Source: Physella acuta
Taxonomy: Eukaryota; Mollusca; Gastropoda; Physidae
Length of the DNA stretch: 64,000 nucleotides
Assembly (NCBI RefSeq): GCF_028476545.1
Contig: NW_026732693.1
Location: 124,001-188,000 of the forward strand
Direction: 5' to 3'
Shown here: positions 24,539 to 36,156 of the stretch, one piece after another
Layout of the letters: each line of letters starts with the position of its first letter
Position numbering within the stretch: position 1 is the stretch's first letter
Position numbers and translations under genes: made by a program
The notes under the pieces: generated by a model
Told to the model about the DNA's origin: nothing
Seen by the model: only the letters and a program-made list of their open reading frames with translations
Databases searched by the model: none

Positions 24539-24754
24539 TGGAATAGTGTAATACTATAAACATATTCACAGCAACTCTACATTGAAATAATTCCAGTATG
24601 AAGCTTTAAATAAAAACATTCTTTGTACATCAAAACTGTCTCAAATTTAACTGTGGGTTCAATACACCATTGCCACAGAAAGATACTGTGTGAACTGCCT
24701 TCGATAAACCAATGATGTAGCAGTATAAATATATCTTCCTTCCAGATGTGGGTA

Positions 24755-27700
24755 TCAGTAAGGGTTATATTTCAAAAGGAATTCCTGTGAAAAAAATTAA
24801 TTTGAACATAAGGTATCTGTGGGGTAAATATCTAAGCTGAATGACATACTAGTGTTCTGTAAACAATACCTTATCAATGGTTGCACCCACAAAAGACTTG
24901 AGAAAATGAATATATCTAGCTGAAAACTCAAACACAGTGGCCTTGTCTGTTTTCTTTGACATCCCAGGTACTAGCTGGCGCATCAGGTTACAGGCATCTT
25001 TAATTCTGGCCCTTAAATAAAATTAATGTACAATCATATAGTATAGTTATGTTAAAGCTATATTTTAAATAATAAATCATACATGATGGCTATTTGGTTG
25101 AGTACTTTTTAATTTATGTTATATAAATTGTACCAAGCTCATTTAATTGTTAACCAGAGATGTAAGTGACCACCTAATATTAGCCATAGAAAGAGATGAA
25201 AAAATGGGAAACAGGATGCATAGCCAGGTTTCTGATTACATTTTAATGTTAATTTTAGGACAAGTTTTTTTTAAATTTAGCTTGTCAATATTTGGTGGAA
25301 AATTTTCCTGAAAAGGAAAACTAGAATGTCCTTATTGAAAAGTTGCATCTGATTAACACATGAATTGTTAGTCCAATAGTTATTTTTTACCTCCTTCTAC
25401 GTTCCTTCATATTATGACTCTCTCTCATTGGTCCAACCCCATCATGTTCAATGACAGGGGAATTTGGCAAAACTGGAAGGTTATACTCTGACAATTTATT
25501 ACTATCTAGACTTCCATCTACCTGTACAAAAAATAAATATGAGTCCTTGTACAGATTTTAAAATCATTACGTTCATTGATAAACTTAACCAAACAAAACA
25601 CTCAAAAGCTTGTAACAAGTATTTGCATTGCATAAGCTAGACAATGTACAAATTATTTTACTTTTCTTATCATGTTGACATCAAGATTTAAAGGACTGGG
25701 TTGCTGACATTCTTCCTTATTTCTGTTTATGTTCATGAAGCAGCTGCCAGTAGGGTTAAACTGAAATTATATTCATTCATTAGGCACCAATTTAAGTACA
25801 ATCAGTTTTCAAATTTCCATTTAATTCAGTTATGAAAAAAAAATACTTTTTTTTTAAAAATATATTGATGATGTTAAAATAGCTCAAAATAACTGGTGTT
25901 TAAAAATAGAAATTGATAGAATAAGTGAGACAATATAAAAAATGGAATATTTTAATTTCAGTGCAATTTAAAAAGCCTTTTTGTTTACAAGCAGAACATT
26001 TTAAAAATTATAATTAAGTTTTTAAACTAATCCAACAATTCAACTGTCTAAAATATTGAACAAAATTGGTGAATAGACCTTGTTGTTTGGTATAGGAATA
26101 AAACCAACTGCTCCAGGATTTCCTGGTCCACTGGGTGTCATGGGCCTCACCTGAAGTTCTGAAGTATATGATGTGGGAGACAACAAGATAAACTGACCTG
26201 CGAAAGGAACAATTGAATGAGATAAAAACTTGTTAAAATATGAACAACATCACCTACAGTCCATGTAACTATAACGGATGTTAATGACAAAAAATTTCAG
26301 ACCGCTCCTTCCCTCCAAGAGGACACCAGAAATGGAAGACCCCTTACCTTTAGCTGGCTTGGTGGTAGAGTTATTCCTGCCATAGCTGGACAGGTTTTTG
26401 TTCTGTGATCCTCTCAACAATAATTTAACATTGCTGTTCTCATCATTTGAACCATGTCCATTGTTGGCCACAGTCACTTTAAACTGATTTAGAGTTCCAT
26501 TTGTTTTGTTGGTGGGACATGCCACATTAGGGTAAATCCCACTAGGTATCACTGGGGCATTTCCATTACTTTCAGAAGTTTGTTTCTCTGTTGGTCTGGA
26601 TAATATATTTGACAAAATCTGAACCCTGAAAATATAATTCATCAATGGAAAATAAATTTAAAACTGCTTAACTGGAAATTAAATGCATGTTTTCAACGAT
26701 CTAGATAATGCAGTATGTTGCAACAATTGTAACCAATCAAAATGTTGATGTAAAAACTGCTTCTTTGGTACTTGTAACAAAAATAAAACCATATCATAGC
26801 TATGTTTCTGCCAGCATCACAACTTGACAGTAACACCAGCAGCAAAAAATAAATAAATGAAAAACCCACTGATGCATAAGTCTTGCCTATGTGTTTATAA
26901 ACTTTACAAATTTTAAAATCCTTACCACAAAGGATCCATCTGTTGAGCATTGAGCAACATGGGATTATTGTTGACCATGGTTGGAAATTGATTTGCAGAG
27001 ATAAAAGAGTGGGCCTCTTGCTGATTCTGTGCTAGTAAAAATGGCTGTAACTTGGGTACACTTGTAGCAGCTGGAGCAGGTGAACTAGATGGCTGAGATC
27101 TGAAGATTATTTTTTTACACTGATGTACAGGATCACAAAGCAACATTCAAATTTTTAAAAAAGTTTTAAAAACTAGGCCATTATCATAATTTTTATTTAA
27201 GAAGTGTCTACTCGGAAGAAGATTTTTCTCCCCAACGTCTCCACTTAGTTGGCAAAAGATAGCTCTGCGCATGCGCAGTGACCTAGGGTTAGGGCTAGAA
27301 TGAGGGTTAGGGGTAGGATTAGGGATAGGGTTAGGGTTAAGGATAGGATTAGGGTTGGTGTTAGGGTTCTGCGGTTGTAAACACACGCATGCGCAGTACC
27401 ATCGAAAACATCGCCGCTAAGGCAAGTCGTAGTTTCTCTCCATTGCGCATGCGTATCTGATTCCGGCTAGAATCGGCCTTTTATTTATTCTCTAAAACTG
27501 TTAAATTTATCTGTTAAATTAAGAAAAACCATATAAGCTGTAAACCTGACATAACTTATACAAATGTTGAGAGTTTATTCAATAATCATTTAGATCACTG
27601 AATAGTTTTATAGTATTTACTTTTAAAATGAATACTTTGAAAAAGTTACTTTTTCAAAAAAAAAAAAAATAACACATTACAGCATGGGATCCAAATCATG

Positions 27701-28072
27701 TAAATTCCCAGGCGTTGGATCCTGCTTGTAGAGAACAATAGAATATGCTGGGATGCCATTTCTGTACATATTGTCACTTGTGATGTTTGCCTACAGAAAC
27801 ACAACATAATTCAATAGTCATCACACACAAAAAATAAACAACATTAAATAAGTGGCCAGCAAAACATGGTAAACAGTTTAATTTTAATGTAGACATTTTA
27901 TGAATGGGACTACCTGAAATTCAGAACCTATTTCAGCTTGCTCGTCTGAATCTGGCTCAGTTTTTGGCACATTACCAATATCATTTTGATGAAAGCTGTT
28001 TGAGTCAAACATTTCTTCAATCTCATTCTTGTCATCATCTCTAGTGCCTGAAGATTTGAGGGCGCCTGCCAT
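24755..28072 (-). CDS. bHLH transcription factor, TCFL5-like, complete (9 exons)
   Basis: Minus-strand exons, all GT-AG and in phase: 28072-27914, 27790-27681, 27099-26926, 26625-26348, 26197-26079, 25760-25662, 25521-25391, 25011-24870, 24784-24755. They give 413 residues. The N-terminal 340 residues are low-complexity, rich in N, S, P and Q. A bHLH follows at about 348-400: basic region SHNMKERRRRARIKDACN, helix 1 with LMRQLVPGM, loop SKKTDKAT, then helix 2 ending YIHFLKSFVG. The H-x-x-x-E-R-x-x-R spacing predicts binding of CACGTG-type E-boxes. The LVP, TDKAT and short KEF tail resemble vertebrate TCFL5, a germ-line bHLH factor; SOHLH-type proteins are a less likely alternative. The start ATG follows an untranslated leader and begins MAGALKSSG. 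Intron 2 hosts a telomere-like repeat element. Confidence 0.85.
27250..27400. repeat. Telomere-like TTAGGG tract framed by GCATGCGC palindromes
   Basis: About 85 bp (27287-27370) are degenerate TTAGGG/TAGGAT repeats such as GGGTTAGGGTTAAGGATAGG. They are framed by TGCGCATGCGCA (27266-27277) on the left and CGCATGCGCA (27386-27395) on the right, with a third TGCGCATGCG at 27444-27453. The flanks are partly inverted relative to each other (CTGCGCATGCGCAGT and ACTGCGCATGCG), so this may be a small element with TIRs. The palindromes match the NRF1 recognition sequence. It lies in intron 2 of the TCFL5-like gene. Confidence 0.7.
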
Positions 28073-28175
28073 TTTCTAATGCAACTAACAGATAAAGAAA
28101 ACAAAGCAACTAATTACTTGCTAGATTTGTATTATATAAGGCGAAGTTAAGGCACATTAGTATTAGAGTTAAGGC

Positions 28176-28220
28176 CAGAGTTTCTTCCAGGCATCTCTTC
28201 GGGGGGGGGGGGGGGGGGGC
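28176..28220. mobile_element. MITE family A, 5' end fragment
   Basis: CAGAGTTTCTTCCAGGCATC followed by a run of about 19 G residues matches the left end of the full copies at 40885 and 45364. The rest of the element is missing. Confidence 0.7.
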
Positions 28221-28231
28221 TTTGCCTAACC

Positions 28232-28515
28232 ATAGATTCTCTAGGTCTAGGATCTGACTAAATCTATTTCGTCTTACAATTAGATCTAGATTTAGATTCT
28301 AGATCTAGATTTGCCACTATTTTAAAACAATTTTTTTACTACTAGATCTAGATTCCATATCTAGATCTAGCTACTGCTGTAGCTAGGCCTAGCTAGATAG
28401 ATAGACATCTAAATTTCTATAGATTATAGATTCTAGATCTAGATCTATTTACTTTGGATTCTACTTCTGTCTTTAAGAGTCTAGATCAGTGGATTAGACT
28501 GAACCCCAGGCAGGG
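28232..28515. repeat. TAGATC-rich segment, copy 1 of a 280-bp duplication
   Basis: This stretch, starting TCTAGGTCTAGGATCTGACT, recurs at 33223-33515 with small differences in the number of TAGATC units. It ends inside the hAT-like element at 28487 (GATTAGACTGAACCCCAGG). It contains many CTAGATCTAG palindromes and no ORF. Confidence 0.9.
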
Positions 28516-28742
28516 GTTGGGTGAATTAATTTCAGGCTTCAGGGGTTCGACGTAGGTCAAGACACACACCAAAGTCATGATCATATAGATCTAGATATAT
28601 TTATTTTAATATTTTGTCATAGCAGATAATATAAGTTAGACCTAGATCTAGAATCTAGATCTAGTCATAAGGGTTTGGTGAATGCGTATTAGGAACTAGA
28701 TCTAGTGGGATTTGCTACCTTTAAAAAGGTTAAGAACCACTG
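28487..28742. mobile_element. hAT-like MITE
   Basis: The ends are CAGTGGATTAGACTG and the complement of GGTTAAGAACCACTG, the CAGTGG type common in hAT/Charlie-like elements. Flanks GTCTAGAT (28479-28486) and GTCAAGAT (28743-28750) form a 7-of-8 target duplication. The interior carries TAGATC clusters and no ORF. Confidence 0.75.
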
Positions 28743-28750
28743 GTCAAGAT

Positions 28751-29426
28751 CTAAATCCCAATAAATAAATTAAACTTGCGACGGGGTGGGGGGGGGGGTA
28801 TTATTTTGACTGGTGGTAAAAATCTGATGTAGAATCTTTATTCTAGAATAGATCGATTTCTAATTTAAAATGCCCCCAAATGACCAAATGTGTTGTAAAA
28901 ATATTTAAAAAATTTAAATCTACATCTAGGTTAGCCTAAAAGATCAACATCTAGATCTAGATTAGATTCTATGTTCTAGAAATCTAGTATTACTACTGAA
29001 ATAGTGTAGCTAGTCTAGAAGTTTAGCAGACAAACCGCAAAGGTACTTTATCTTGCGGGAAATTGCCTGAGATTTGCACGCTATCAGCACGCCCTCATTT
29101 TGAATGGAAGTTGGATGGATATGGCCAGATTTTAAAAGAATCCCTAGCAATTGTAATACTTCAAGAGGTTAATTCCATTTGTATAATACTTTAAGATGCA
29201 GTTGTTGCTCCAAAACGACATTGTTTCAATTTTGAAACTTTGTATTGGATCTTAATTTTTTTTAATATTATATTTATTCTTTTAAAAACAATTACACATC
29301 AAATCTAAAAGAATGTTTCTATTTTTTTTTAAAATTGGAAATGCCAAACTGCAAACGTGCACTTGCAACCATAACTGCCGCGCGCTCTTTGCCTAAAAGA
29401 TAAAAAAAAAAATCTAGGCCTAGCCT
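28751..29426. other. Intergenic DNA, no feature recognised
   Basis: AT-rich sequence with a short G run near 28790 and further TAGATC clusters near 28955. No gene or repeat boundary could be supported. Confidence 0.5.
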
Positions 29427-29434
29427 AGGTAGGG

Positions 29435-29667
29435 CAGAGGCGTAGCGAGGGTGTGGGTGGGCGGGGGTGCGGAACGCACCGGGTGAACCCATTTAGGGGG
29501 GTGACACCAAGGCAAAAAATAGCTAAATATATAGAGAAAAACTTGAGGGGGGGGGGGGGTGCAAATCGAAAATTTGAAAGTTTGTCCCCAGGAAGGGTCG
29601 CTACGCCTCTAGGGGGTGACACCATTAAGTGCCGAACCGGGTGACACCCGACCTCGCTACGCCACTG
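29435..29667. mobile_element. hAT-like MITE with perfect 8-bp target duplication
   Basis: The ends CAGAGGCGTAGCGAGGG and (complement) CAGTGGCGTAGCGAGGTC are inverted repeats. AGGTAGGG occurs on both sides (29427-29434, 29668-29675). Inside, a family B fragment (about 29512-29612, ending CGCTACGCCTCT) appears to have inserted between two GGGGTGACACC motifs. Confidence 0.85.
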
Positions 29668-29675
29668 AGGTAGGG

Positions 29676-30600
29676 TAAAGGTTGACAACCTTTTCTCGGT
29701 TTTATGGGGTCGTAGGCCTACGTATACGACGTCAAGGGCTTACGGGGAGGGGGGGGTCGGAATTATGTGATTCTTGGAAGGGGGTGAGGGGTCAGAATGT
29801 GTGACCACTCACATTTGCTTCTTTAAATTAAAAGTAATGCTACAAACTGACCTTGAGCCGTTGTTTCGTGTGTTTTTTAAAGCTTTTTTTTTTTTTAAAT
29901 AAATTTTACCTTATAGTAATAGGAATTGATTAATATAATATAGGCTACTTCTTGTTGACCGAGCTCAGAAACCAGTTTATAACGAAATTGGCCTGTTTTA
30001 TAAACAAAAGCTGAATTGCTGATGGGGAATCTAGGACGAAATGTTACGTCATTTTAGTTTTCTGTGTCTGGCATTTTGCGACGAAGTGTGAGGATGAGCA
30101 GAGGGTTGGAATCGTCAAAAAAAGCGTGACGTCTGTTAATGATGAATCCTAACTTCTAGATCTAGTAAAAGCATTTAAAAGAATTTTTTTTTTCAAATTT
30201 TCTACTTTGAAACTAAATCAAAACCAAAAATTTTTTTTTAATCGGCCATCATATTTAAACTTTAAAGAAAAATATTGTGAACAATGAACAAGTAGAATAA
30301 TTAGATGTTGATCTATATCAAAACTTAGAGTAAAATTGTTTATCAGCTTGGTGAATATTCTATAATCTTTAAACAAGTAGGCTTTTGCTGTCTACTTTAA
30401 ATACAGAGGGGAGGGGCGGCCAGCAGGGTGTGTTGGTATATATTATGGGGTGACAGGTCTTGAAGATTATATATATTATACAAACACGAGTCGAGAAATA
30501 CATTGCACACAATAAAAACGCAGCCAGAATAAGTAACACGCCATCTTACCGCAGCCTACATCGGACATTGACCAGGGCATCACGGCCAGTTCGCGAATTG
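29676..30600. other. Intergenic DNA, no gene recognised
   Basis: AT-rich sequence with a G-rich stretch at 29740-29800. Short ORFs have no coding character and lack splice context. Confidence 0.5.
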
Positions 30601-30614
30601 CTGTCATTTTTAAG

Positions 30615-30734
30615 CTCTACCGCCCCCCCCCCCCAACCCCAAAAAGATATGGAAATTATATAGAAAACATATACTTTTAACAGTGACCGCCCCCCCCCCC
30701 CTCCCCCCAGAGAAAAAATCTGGAAGAAACACTG
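30615..30734. mobile_element. MITE family A, left-truncated copy
   Basis: Two C runs flank a TATACTTTTAACAGTG core. The right end TCTGGAAGAAACACTG matches the terminal inverted repeat of the full copies at 40885 and 45364. The left TIR is absent. Confidence 0.7.
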
Positions 30735-31287
30735 GATTCGACACACGACCAGCTAAACCGCTTAATGACTAGCAGCAAATGTAACTACGTCTTTGTTTAT
30801 CATTCTTTGTGCTAAAACCGTACCACGTGAAGAACTAGTTATATAACTCGTTAATTTATTAATTCACAACACACCGATAAGTCACGGAGCGCCTAATGCT
30901 GAACATCTGTGATATGACTAAGTGTTTTAACTAGTAAAAACAAGTCTTTTTTTAGACGAAGTGTTACAACACCGCTTTCATTGTATCCGTAAGAGAGATA
31001 AAGTGGGATCTAATTTTTGGACCAAAGGATTGCGTGTTTTTAATGTGTGAGTATAAACACTAGATAAGGGTTAAGTTTTTGTATCTGTTTGATATGCTGG
31101 ATTGGCTGTGAATTAATATTTAAACCACAACGCTGATAACAATTCGGGCAAGACCGTTAAGCCTAATCCTTACACTAAGACTACAAGTACCGGTATCGAT
31201 TTAGTAGTATCGTACCGTTGATAATCTCCTCAAAAACCCCACATAGACTCTCAGAGTTAAGTAACAATTTGGTAACATTCTATATTG
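30735..31287. other. Intergenic DNA, no feature recognised
   Basis: Unique AT-rich sequence. No gene, repeat or RNA feature was recognised. Confidence 0.5.
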
Positions 31288-31295
31288 GAGTCTAT

Positions 31296-31556
31296 CAGAG
31301 GCGTAGCGACCCTTCCCGGCGCCCGGGGACAAACTTTCAATTTGGCGCCTCCCTCGGGAGCAACCTTTCAATTTCCAATGTGTACCCCCCCCCTCAAACT
31401 TTCGATTTGCACACCATATATTTTTTTTTATATTTATAATGCAAAAATGCAGATAAAATATTACATTTTAATTTGTTTTTACAACCCATTTTGGCGCCCC
31501 CTAAGATCAGCGCCCGGGGGCATATGTACCCCCCGCCCCTCCTTACTATGCCTCTG
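31296..31556. mobile_element. MITE family B copy
   Basis: The ends are CAGAGGCGTAGCGACCCTTC and the complement of CTTACTATGCCTCTG. The flanks GAGTCTAT (31288-31295) and GAGTGTAT (31557-31564) form a 7-of-8 target duplication. The interior has CGGCGCCCGGGGACA, ACTTTCGATTTGC and GGCGCCCCCTAAGA modules shared with 35293-35624 and 47573-47731. It is hAT-like by TIR and TSD. Confidence 0.85.
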
Positions 31557-31564
31557 GAGTGTAT

Positions 31565-32499
31565 AACAATGAGTGATTGGGGAGTACACTATCGATGCAT
31601 GATAGTCTGTCGGTAAAGTACTCAGACAGCTAGTGGCTCGATGAAAGACCACATTTGATCCGATGGCCAGTCACTTCATAAAACATACGTTTATTCAAAT
31701 ATATATAGTCTTTGACCTGCTTAATTTGCATGCTTATTTTGATATCTATCATTTGGCTTGTCCTTATAATCGGCTAATTTGTCCAGTCTACAACTACAAT
31801 CGCCATGAGGTTTTCTTTCAGACATTATCCCCCCGAGGTCGTTGAGTGGCGGGGGGGGGGGGAATGTAGGTTGAACGTGCTCCAGGGGCTCACAGCACTG
31901 AGATTTAAAAACTGGATCATCATTCGACCGTTAAGTCCTAACAGTTCTAGCGTTGGCAAACATATACTACATTGAATACAACGTGAACAATAATATATTC
32001 ACTACACGCAACAAACCATACCAAGTTAATACAGTTTTACTTTTTACCCGTTGAAACCAATTACACAGTTTGTAATGTGAAATTTTAAAAATTGTTTGTT
32101 GTTGCCTTTTATAAGTGAAATTATTTTTTTTTCTGAAAAAATTAAAACGAAAAATGGTTTGTTTATAGATAGCGGATCCAGCAGTTTAAAACCTTCCCCT
32201 GCAATAAAACTAAAATATTAATATAGCATCAAGATTTAGCACGTAAAACTAGTAAAAACAGCTTATAATAAAGCGAACCAATCAAAACATCGTAAATGTG
32301 TCAAGCTGACGATTATAACAACCAGACTCGTCTGTTTATTTTTTATATTCATTATAATGTTTTTCTTTCCTTTCTCATTCAGTGATAACCTACTGGTCGC
32401 AACATTCTTTTTTTTAATTTAATCTGTAACTGAAATATACTAGCCTAGTTTGTGAGCCTACTGTTTACCAAGTATTGCGATTTGTATCATAGTGGTGAC
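31565..32499. other. Intergenic DNA, no feature recognised
   Basis: Apart from a G run near 31852, this is unique AT-rich sequence with no supported gene. Confidence 0.5.
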
Positions 32500-33222
32500 T
32501 CACTCCCTGCCATAGACACACTCCCTGCTAGATGCTGGTGACACAATCTCTGCTAATTCTACATAGTTAGTGACACAGTCAATGATACATGCTGGTGACA
32601 CACTCCATGCTACATGCTGGTAGTGACACACTCCATGCTACATGCTGGTAGTGACACACTCCATGCTACATGCTGGTAGTGACACACTCCATGCTACATG
32701 CTGGTGACACACTCCATGCTACATGCTGGTGACACACTCCATGCTACATGCTGGTAGTGACACACTCCATGCCACATGCTGGTAGTGACACACTCCATGC
32801 TACATGCTGGTGGTGACACACTCCATGCTACATGCTGGTAGTGACACAATCCATGCTACATGCTGGTAGTGACACACTCCATGCTACATGCTGGTAGTGA
32901 CACACTCCATGCTACATGCTGGTAGTGACACACTCCATGCTACATGCTGGTGACACAATCCATGCTACATGCTGGTAGTGACACACTCCATGCTACATGC
33001 TGGTGACACAATCCATGCTACATGCTGGTAGTGACACACTCCATGCTACATGCTGGTGACACAATCCATGCTACATGCTGGTAGTGACACAATCCAGCTA
33101 CTGCGTGTATTGACACAGTCCAGCTACTGCGTGTGGTGACACAATCCAGCTACTGCGTGTGGTGACACAATCCAGCTACTGCGTGTGGTGACACAATCCA
33201 GCTACTGCGTGTGGTGACACAA
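32500..33222. repeat. 28-bp minisatellite, first block
   Basis: Repeated unit AGTGACACACTCC ATGCTACATGCTGGT (28 bp, with 23-bp variants lacking TAGTG). The block changes at about 33085 into five copies of a 26-bp variant, TGACACAATCC AGCTACTGCGTGTGG. It is interrupted at 33223 by the duplicated TAGATC-rich segment. Confidence 0.95.
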
Positions 33223-33515
33223 TCTAGGTCTAGGATCTGACTAAATCTATTTAGTCTTACAATTAGATCTAGTATTCTAGATATAGAAACTAGATTTAGA
33301 TTCTAGATCTAGAAGTGGCCACTATTTTAAAACAATTTTTTTACTACTAGATCTAGATTCCATATCTAGATCTAGCTACTAGACTTACTAGCTGTAGCTA
33401 GGCCTAGCTAGATAGACATCTAAATTTCTATAGATCGAGATCTATTTACTTTGGATTCTACTTCTGTCTTTAAGAGTCTAGATCAGTGGATTAGACTGAA
33501 CCCCAGGCAGGGGGG
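33223..33515. repeat. TAGATC-rich segment, copy 2, inserted in the minisatellite
   Basis: This is about 90 percent like 28232-28515 by eye. It ends inside the same hAT-like MITE sequence (GATTAGACTGAACCCCAGG), with only the first part of that MITE present. The duplicate therefore copied a block that already held the MITE. Confidence 0.9.
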
Positions 33516-33654
33516 GTGAACGGAAAAAAAGTCACAGGAAAAAAAAACAAAAAAGTCACAGTTTTTGCTAGGAAAAAAAGTCACAGAAAAAAGTCACAGT
33601 CGAAAAATTTTATCGGAAAAAAATTCACAGAAACTTTTTAGAAATATTTTGATT
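33516..33654. repeat. A-rich GTCACAG simple repeat
   Basis: Imperfect repeats of GTCACAGGAAAAAAA. The complementary form occurs at 41705-41790. No coding sense. Confidence 0.8.
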
Positions 33655-34605
33655 TATTTGCTAAATGCTGGTGACACAATCTCTGCTAATAGTTAGTGAC
33701 ACAGTCAATGATACATGCTGGTGACACACTCCATGCTACATGCTGGTAGTGACACACTCCATGCTACATGCTGGTGACACACTTCATGCTACATGCTGGT
33801 GACACACTCCATGCTACATGCTGGTAGTGACACACTCCATGCTACATGCTGGTAGTGACACACTCCATGCTACATGCTGGTAGTGACACACTTCATGCTA
33901 CATGCTGGTAGTGACACACTTCATGCTACATGCTGGTAGTGACACACTTCATGCTACATGCTGGTAGTGACACACTTCATGCTACATGCTGGTAGTGACA
34001 CACTCCATGCTACATGCTGGTAGTGACACAATCCATGCTACATGCTGGTAGTGACACACTTCATGCTACATGCTGGTAGTGACACACTCCATGCTACATG
34101 CTGGTAGTGACACACTCCATGCTACATGCTGGTAGTGACACACTCCATGCTACATGCTGGTAGTGACACAATCCATGCTACATGCTGGTAGTGACACACT
34201 CCATGCTACATGCTGGTAGTGACACACTCCATGCTACATGCTGGTAGTGACACAATCCATGCTACATGCTGGTAGTGACACACTCCATGCTACATGCTGG
34301 TAGTGACACACTCCATGCTACATGCTGGTAGTGACACACTCCATGCTACATGCTGGTAGTGACACACTTCATGCTACATGCTGGTAGTGACACAATCCAT
34401 GCTACATGCTGGTAGTGACACACTCCATGCTACATGCTGGTAGTGACACACTCCATGCTACATGCTGGTAGTGACACACTCCATGCTACATGCTGGTAGT
34501 GACACAATCCATGCTACATGCTGGTAGTGACACAATCCATGCTACATGCTGGTGGTGACACAATCCAGCTACTGTGTGTGGTGACACAATCCATGCGACC
34601 TGTTG
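33655..34605. repeat. 28-bp minisatellite, second block
   Basis: The same AGTGACACACTCC ATGCTACATGCTGGT unit continues for about 33 copies with CTCC/TTCC/ATCC variants. The opening ATGCTGGTGACACAATCTCTGC also repeats the first block's own start near 32530, so the whole block with its left flank was duplicated around the inserted segment. Confidence 0.95.
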
Positions 34606-35284
34606 GTGATACAACTCCAATCCTCAGCTTCCCACGATACACAGTTTATCGATCTAGTGCCAATAAGCCAAACAGATAAATCATTTCCGTCTTTCTTAGC
34701 AAGCTAATCGGTTTTGTTGAAGATAACAAAATAGAAAACATTTGACCGAATGCGTATCTTCTCTTAACGATTAACGATATTTCTCTATTTCAAAAGATTC
34801 ATATTTGTATCAATTGTCTAATTAAAAAAAAAGCATTACATTTTTTAGTCAGTTTTTTTTTTGTTAGCAAAAGCTAGAAAAAAAAACCATTATCATGGGG
34901 CTACACAAAATCAAGAGCAGAAATAGCCTACCGTCCCACACAAACGGAAAATCTCATCCATTAGTTCATGTCTCCAACTGACCCCAGCGGTAGACCATAT
35001 TTTTTGTGTCAGGCTCCAGGTTACGTTTCCAGATTTTTCTTGGCTTTTCTCTTTGTCCGTGTGATATCCTGTCTTGCTATGCTGGTCTTCGGCTTTTTGT
35101 GTTCGTTTACACGTCGCCATTTTCTGGGGACACTTTCCTCTTCAGCAGGTAGATGCTTTGGTTGCTGCAACATTACTTCCATAGGGCTAACCAATCCGTA
35201 TTATTCCCTTAAGTATTCGTTACGTCGTAACGGTTACGAGTTGTTTTATTTTCTACTTTTCAGTAATTTTTTGTGAATTCGACA
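34606..35284. other. Intergenic DNA with weak ORFs
   Basis: Overlapping short ORFs occur on both strands around 34911-35276. A minus-strand frame starting at 35172 reads RKWRRVNEHKKPKT and is rich in lysine and arginine. No family was recognised and no splice context supports it. Confidence 0.4.
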
Positions 35285-35292
35285 CTACCCTC

Positions 35293-35624
35293 CAGAGGCG
35301 TAGCGACCCTTCCCGGCGCCCGGGGACAAACTTTTCGATTTGCGCCCCCCCTTCCCTCAAGATTTCGATTTGCACCCCCCCCCCCTCAAACTTTCGATTT
35401 GCACCCCCCCTCGAGATTTTTATTTGCACCCCCCCCACTCAAACTTTCGATTTGCACCCCCCTCGAGATTTTTATTTACACCCCCCCCCCCCCCCTCTCA
35501 AACTTTCAATTTGCACCCCCCTCAACCTTTCAATTTATTTTTCCAACCCATTTTGGCGCCCCCTAAGGTCGGCGCCCGGGGACATATGTCCCCCCCCCGC
35601 CCTCCCCCCCTCGCTACGCTACTG
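35293..35624. mobile_element. MITE family B copy with perfect target duplication
   Basis: The ends are CAGAGGCGTAGCGACCCTTC and the complement of TCGCTACGCTACTG. CTACCCTC occurs on both sides (35285-35292 and 35625-35632). The interior contains five or more tandem ACTTTCGATTTGCACCCC modules separated by C runs. Confidence 0.9.
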
Positions 35625-35984
35625 CTACCCTCCCTTCCACCTCCCCTTCCTACCTCCCACCCCCTAGAAAGCAGCCGTCCGTGACGACAGTTTACAAACA
35701 ACAACAAAAAGATCAAGCAGAATTAGTTGCAAATCCTTTTAAAACTAAATTATCTGCCCCTAATAGCCGTTACTAATTCGACCCGGCTCTACGATTGTAA
35801 ACATTCGGCGTGAACCACAGCTCACCAGACTGGTGGGGTTGATAGCAACATGGTCTGTTGTGCATGCCTGGAGAGCGAGGGAGGGCCTGAGGAGGGTTAG
35901 ATAGTCGGCTTGCGTCGTGGTGTCCATGAAGAGAATTATATATAGAGATAGTTTTGTAAGTGTAGTTCAAATTTTTATTTTAGT

Positions 35985-36156
35985 CGAAGAAAGTCTACCG
36001 CCCCCTCCCCGAACTAAATGGAATTTATATACAAAACATACTTTTACCAGTGTCCACCCCCCCCCGCCCCCCCCCCCCGGAAAATGTAGTCCGCCCCCGA
36101 AATTATCAAGTGCCCCCCCCCCCCCTCCCCGGAGAAAAAGTCTGGAAGAAACACTG
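35985..36156. mobile_element. MITE family A copy, left end degraded
   Basis: The core (GAACTAAATGGAATTTATAT, then CATACTTTTACCAGTGTCC), long C tracts and the right terminus GTCTGGAAGAAACACTG match the full family A copies. The left TIR is not recognisable. Confidence 0.75.

Noticed and set aside
27287-27370. True telomere or chromosome end
   Set aside because: The repeats are degenerate, only about 85 bp, and lie inside an intron between well-defined exons.
27681-28072. A separate two-exon 90-residue gene
   Set aside because: Exon 2 has a donor overlapping its apparent stop that joins exon 3 of the bHLH gene in phase; the short form is kept only as a possible isoform.
32500-34605. Possible CRISPR-like array
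   Set aside because: Repeats are contiguous with no unique spacers, and the genome is eukaryotic; it is a minisatellite.
34911-35276. Overlapping ORFs on both strands, one lysine/arginine-rich
   Set aside because: No recognised family, no splice or promoter context, and mutually overlapping frames.
35273-35716. Proline- or glycine-rich ORFs on both strands
   Set aside because: Translation of C and G tracts in a family B MITE.
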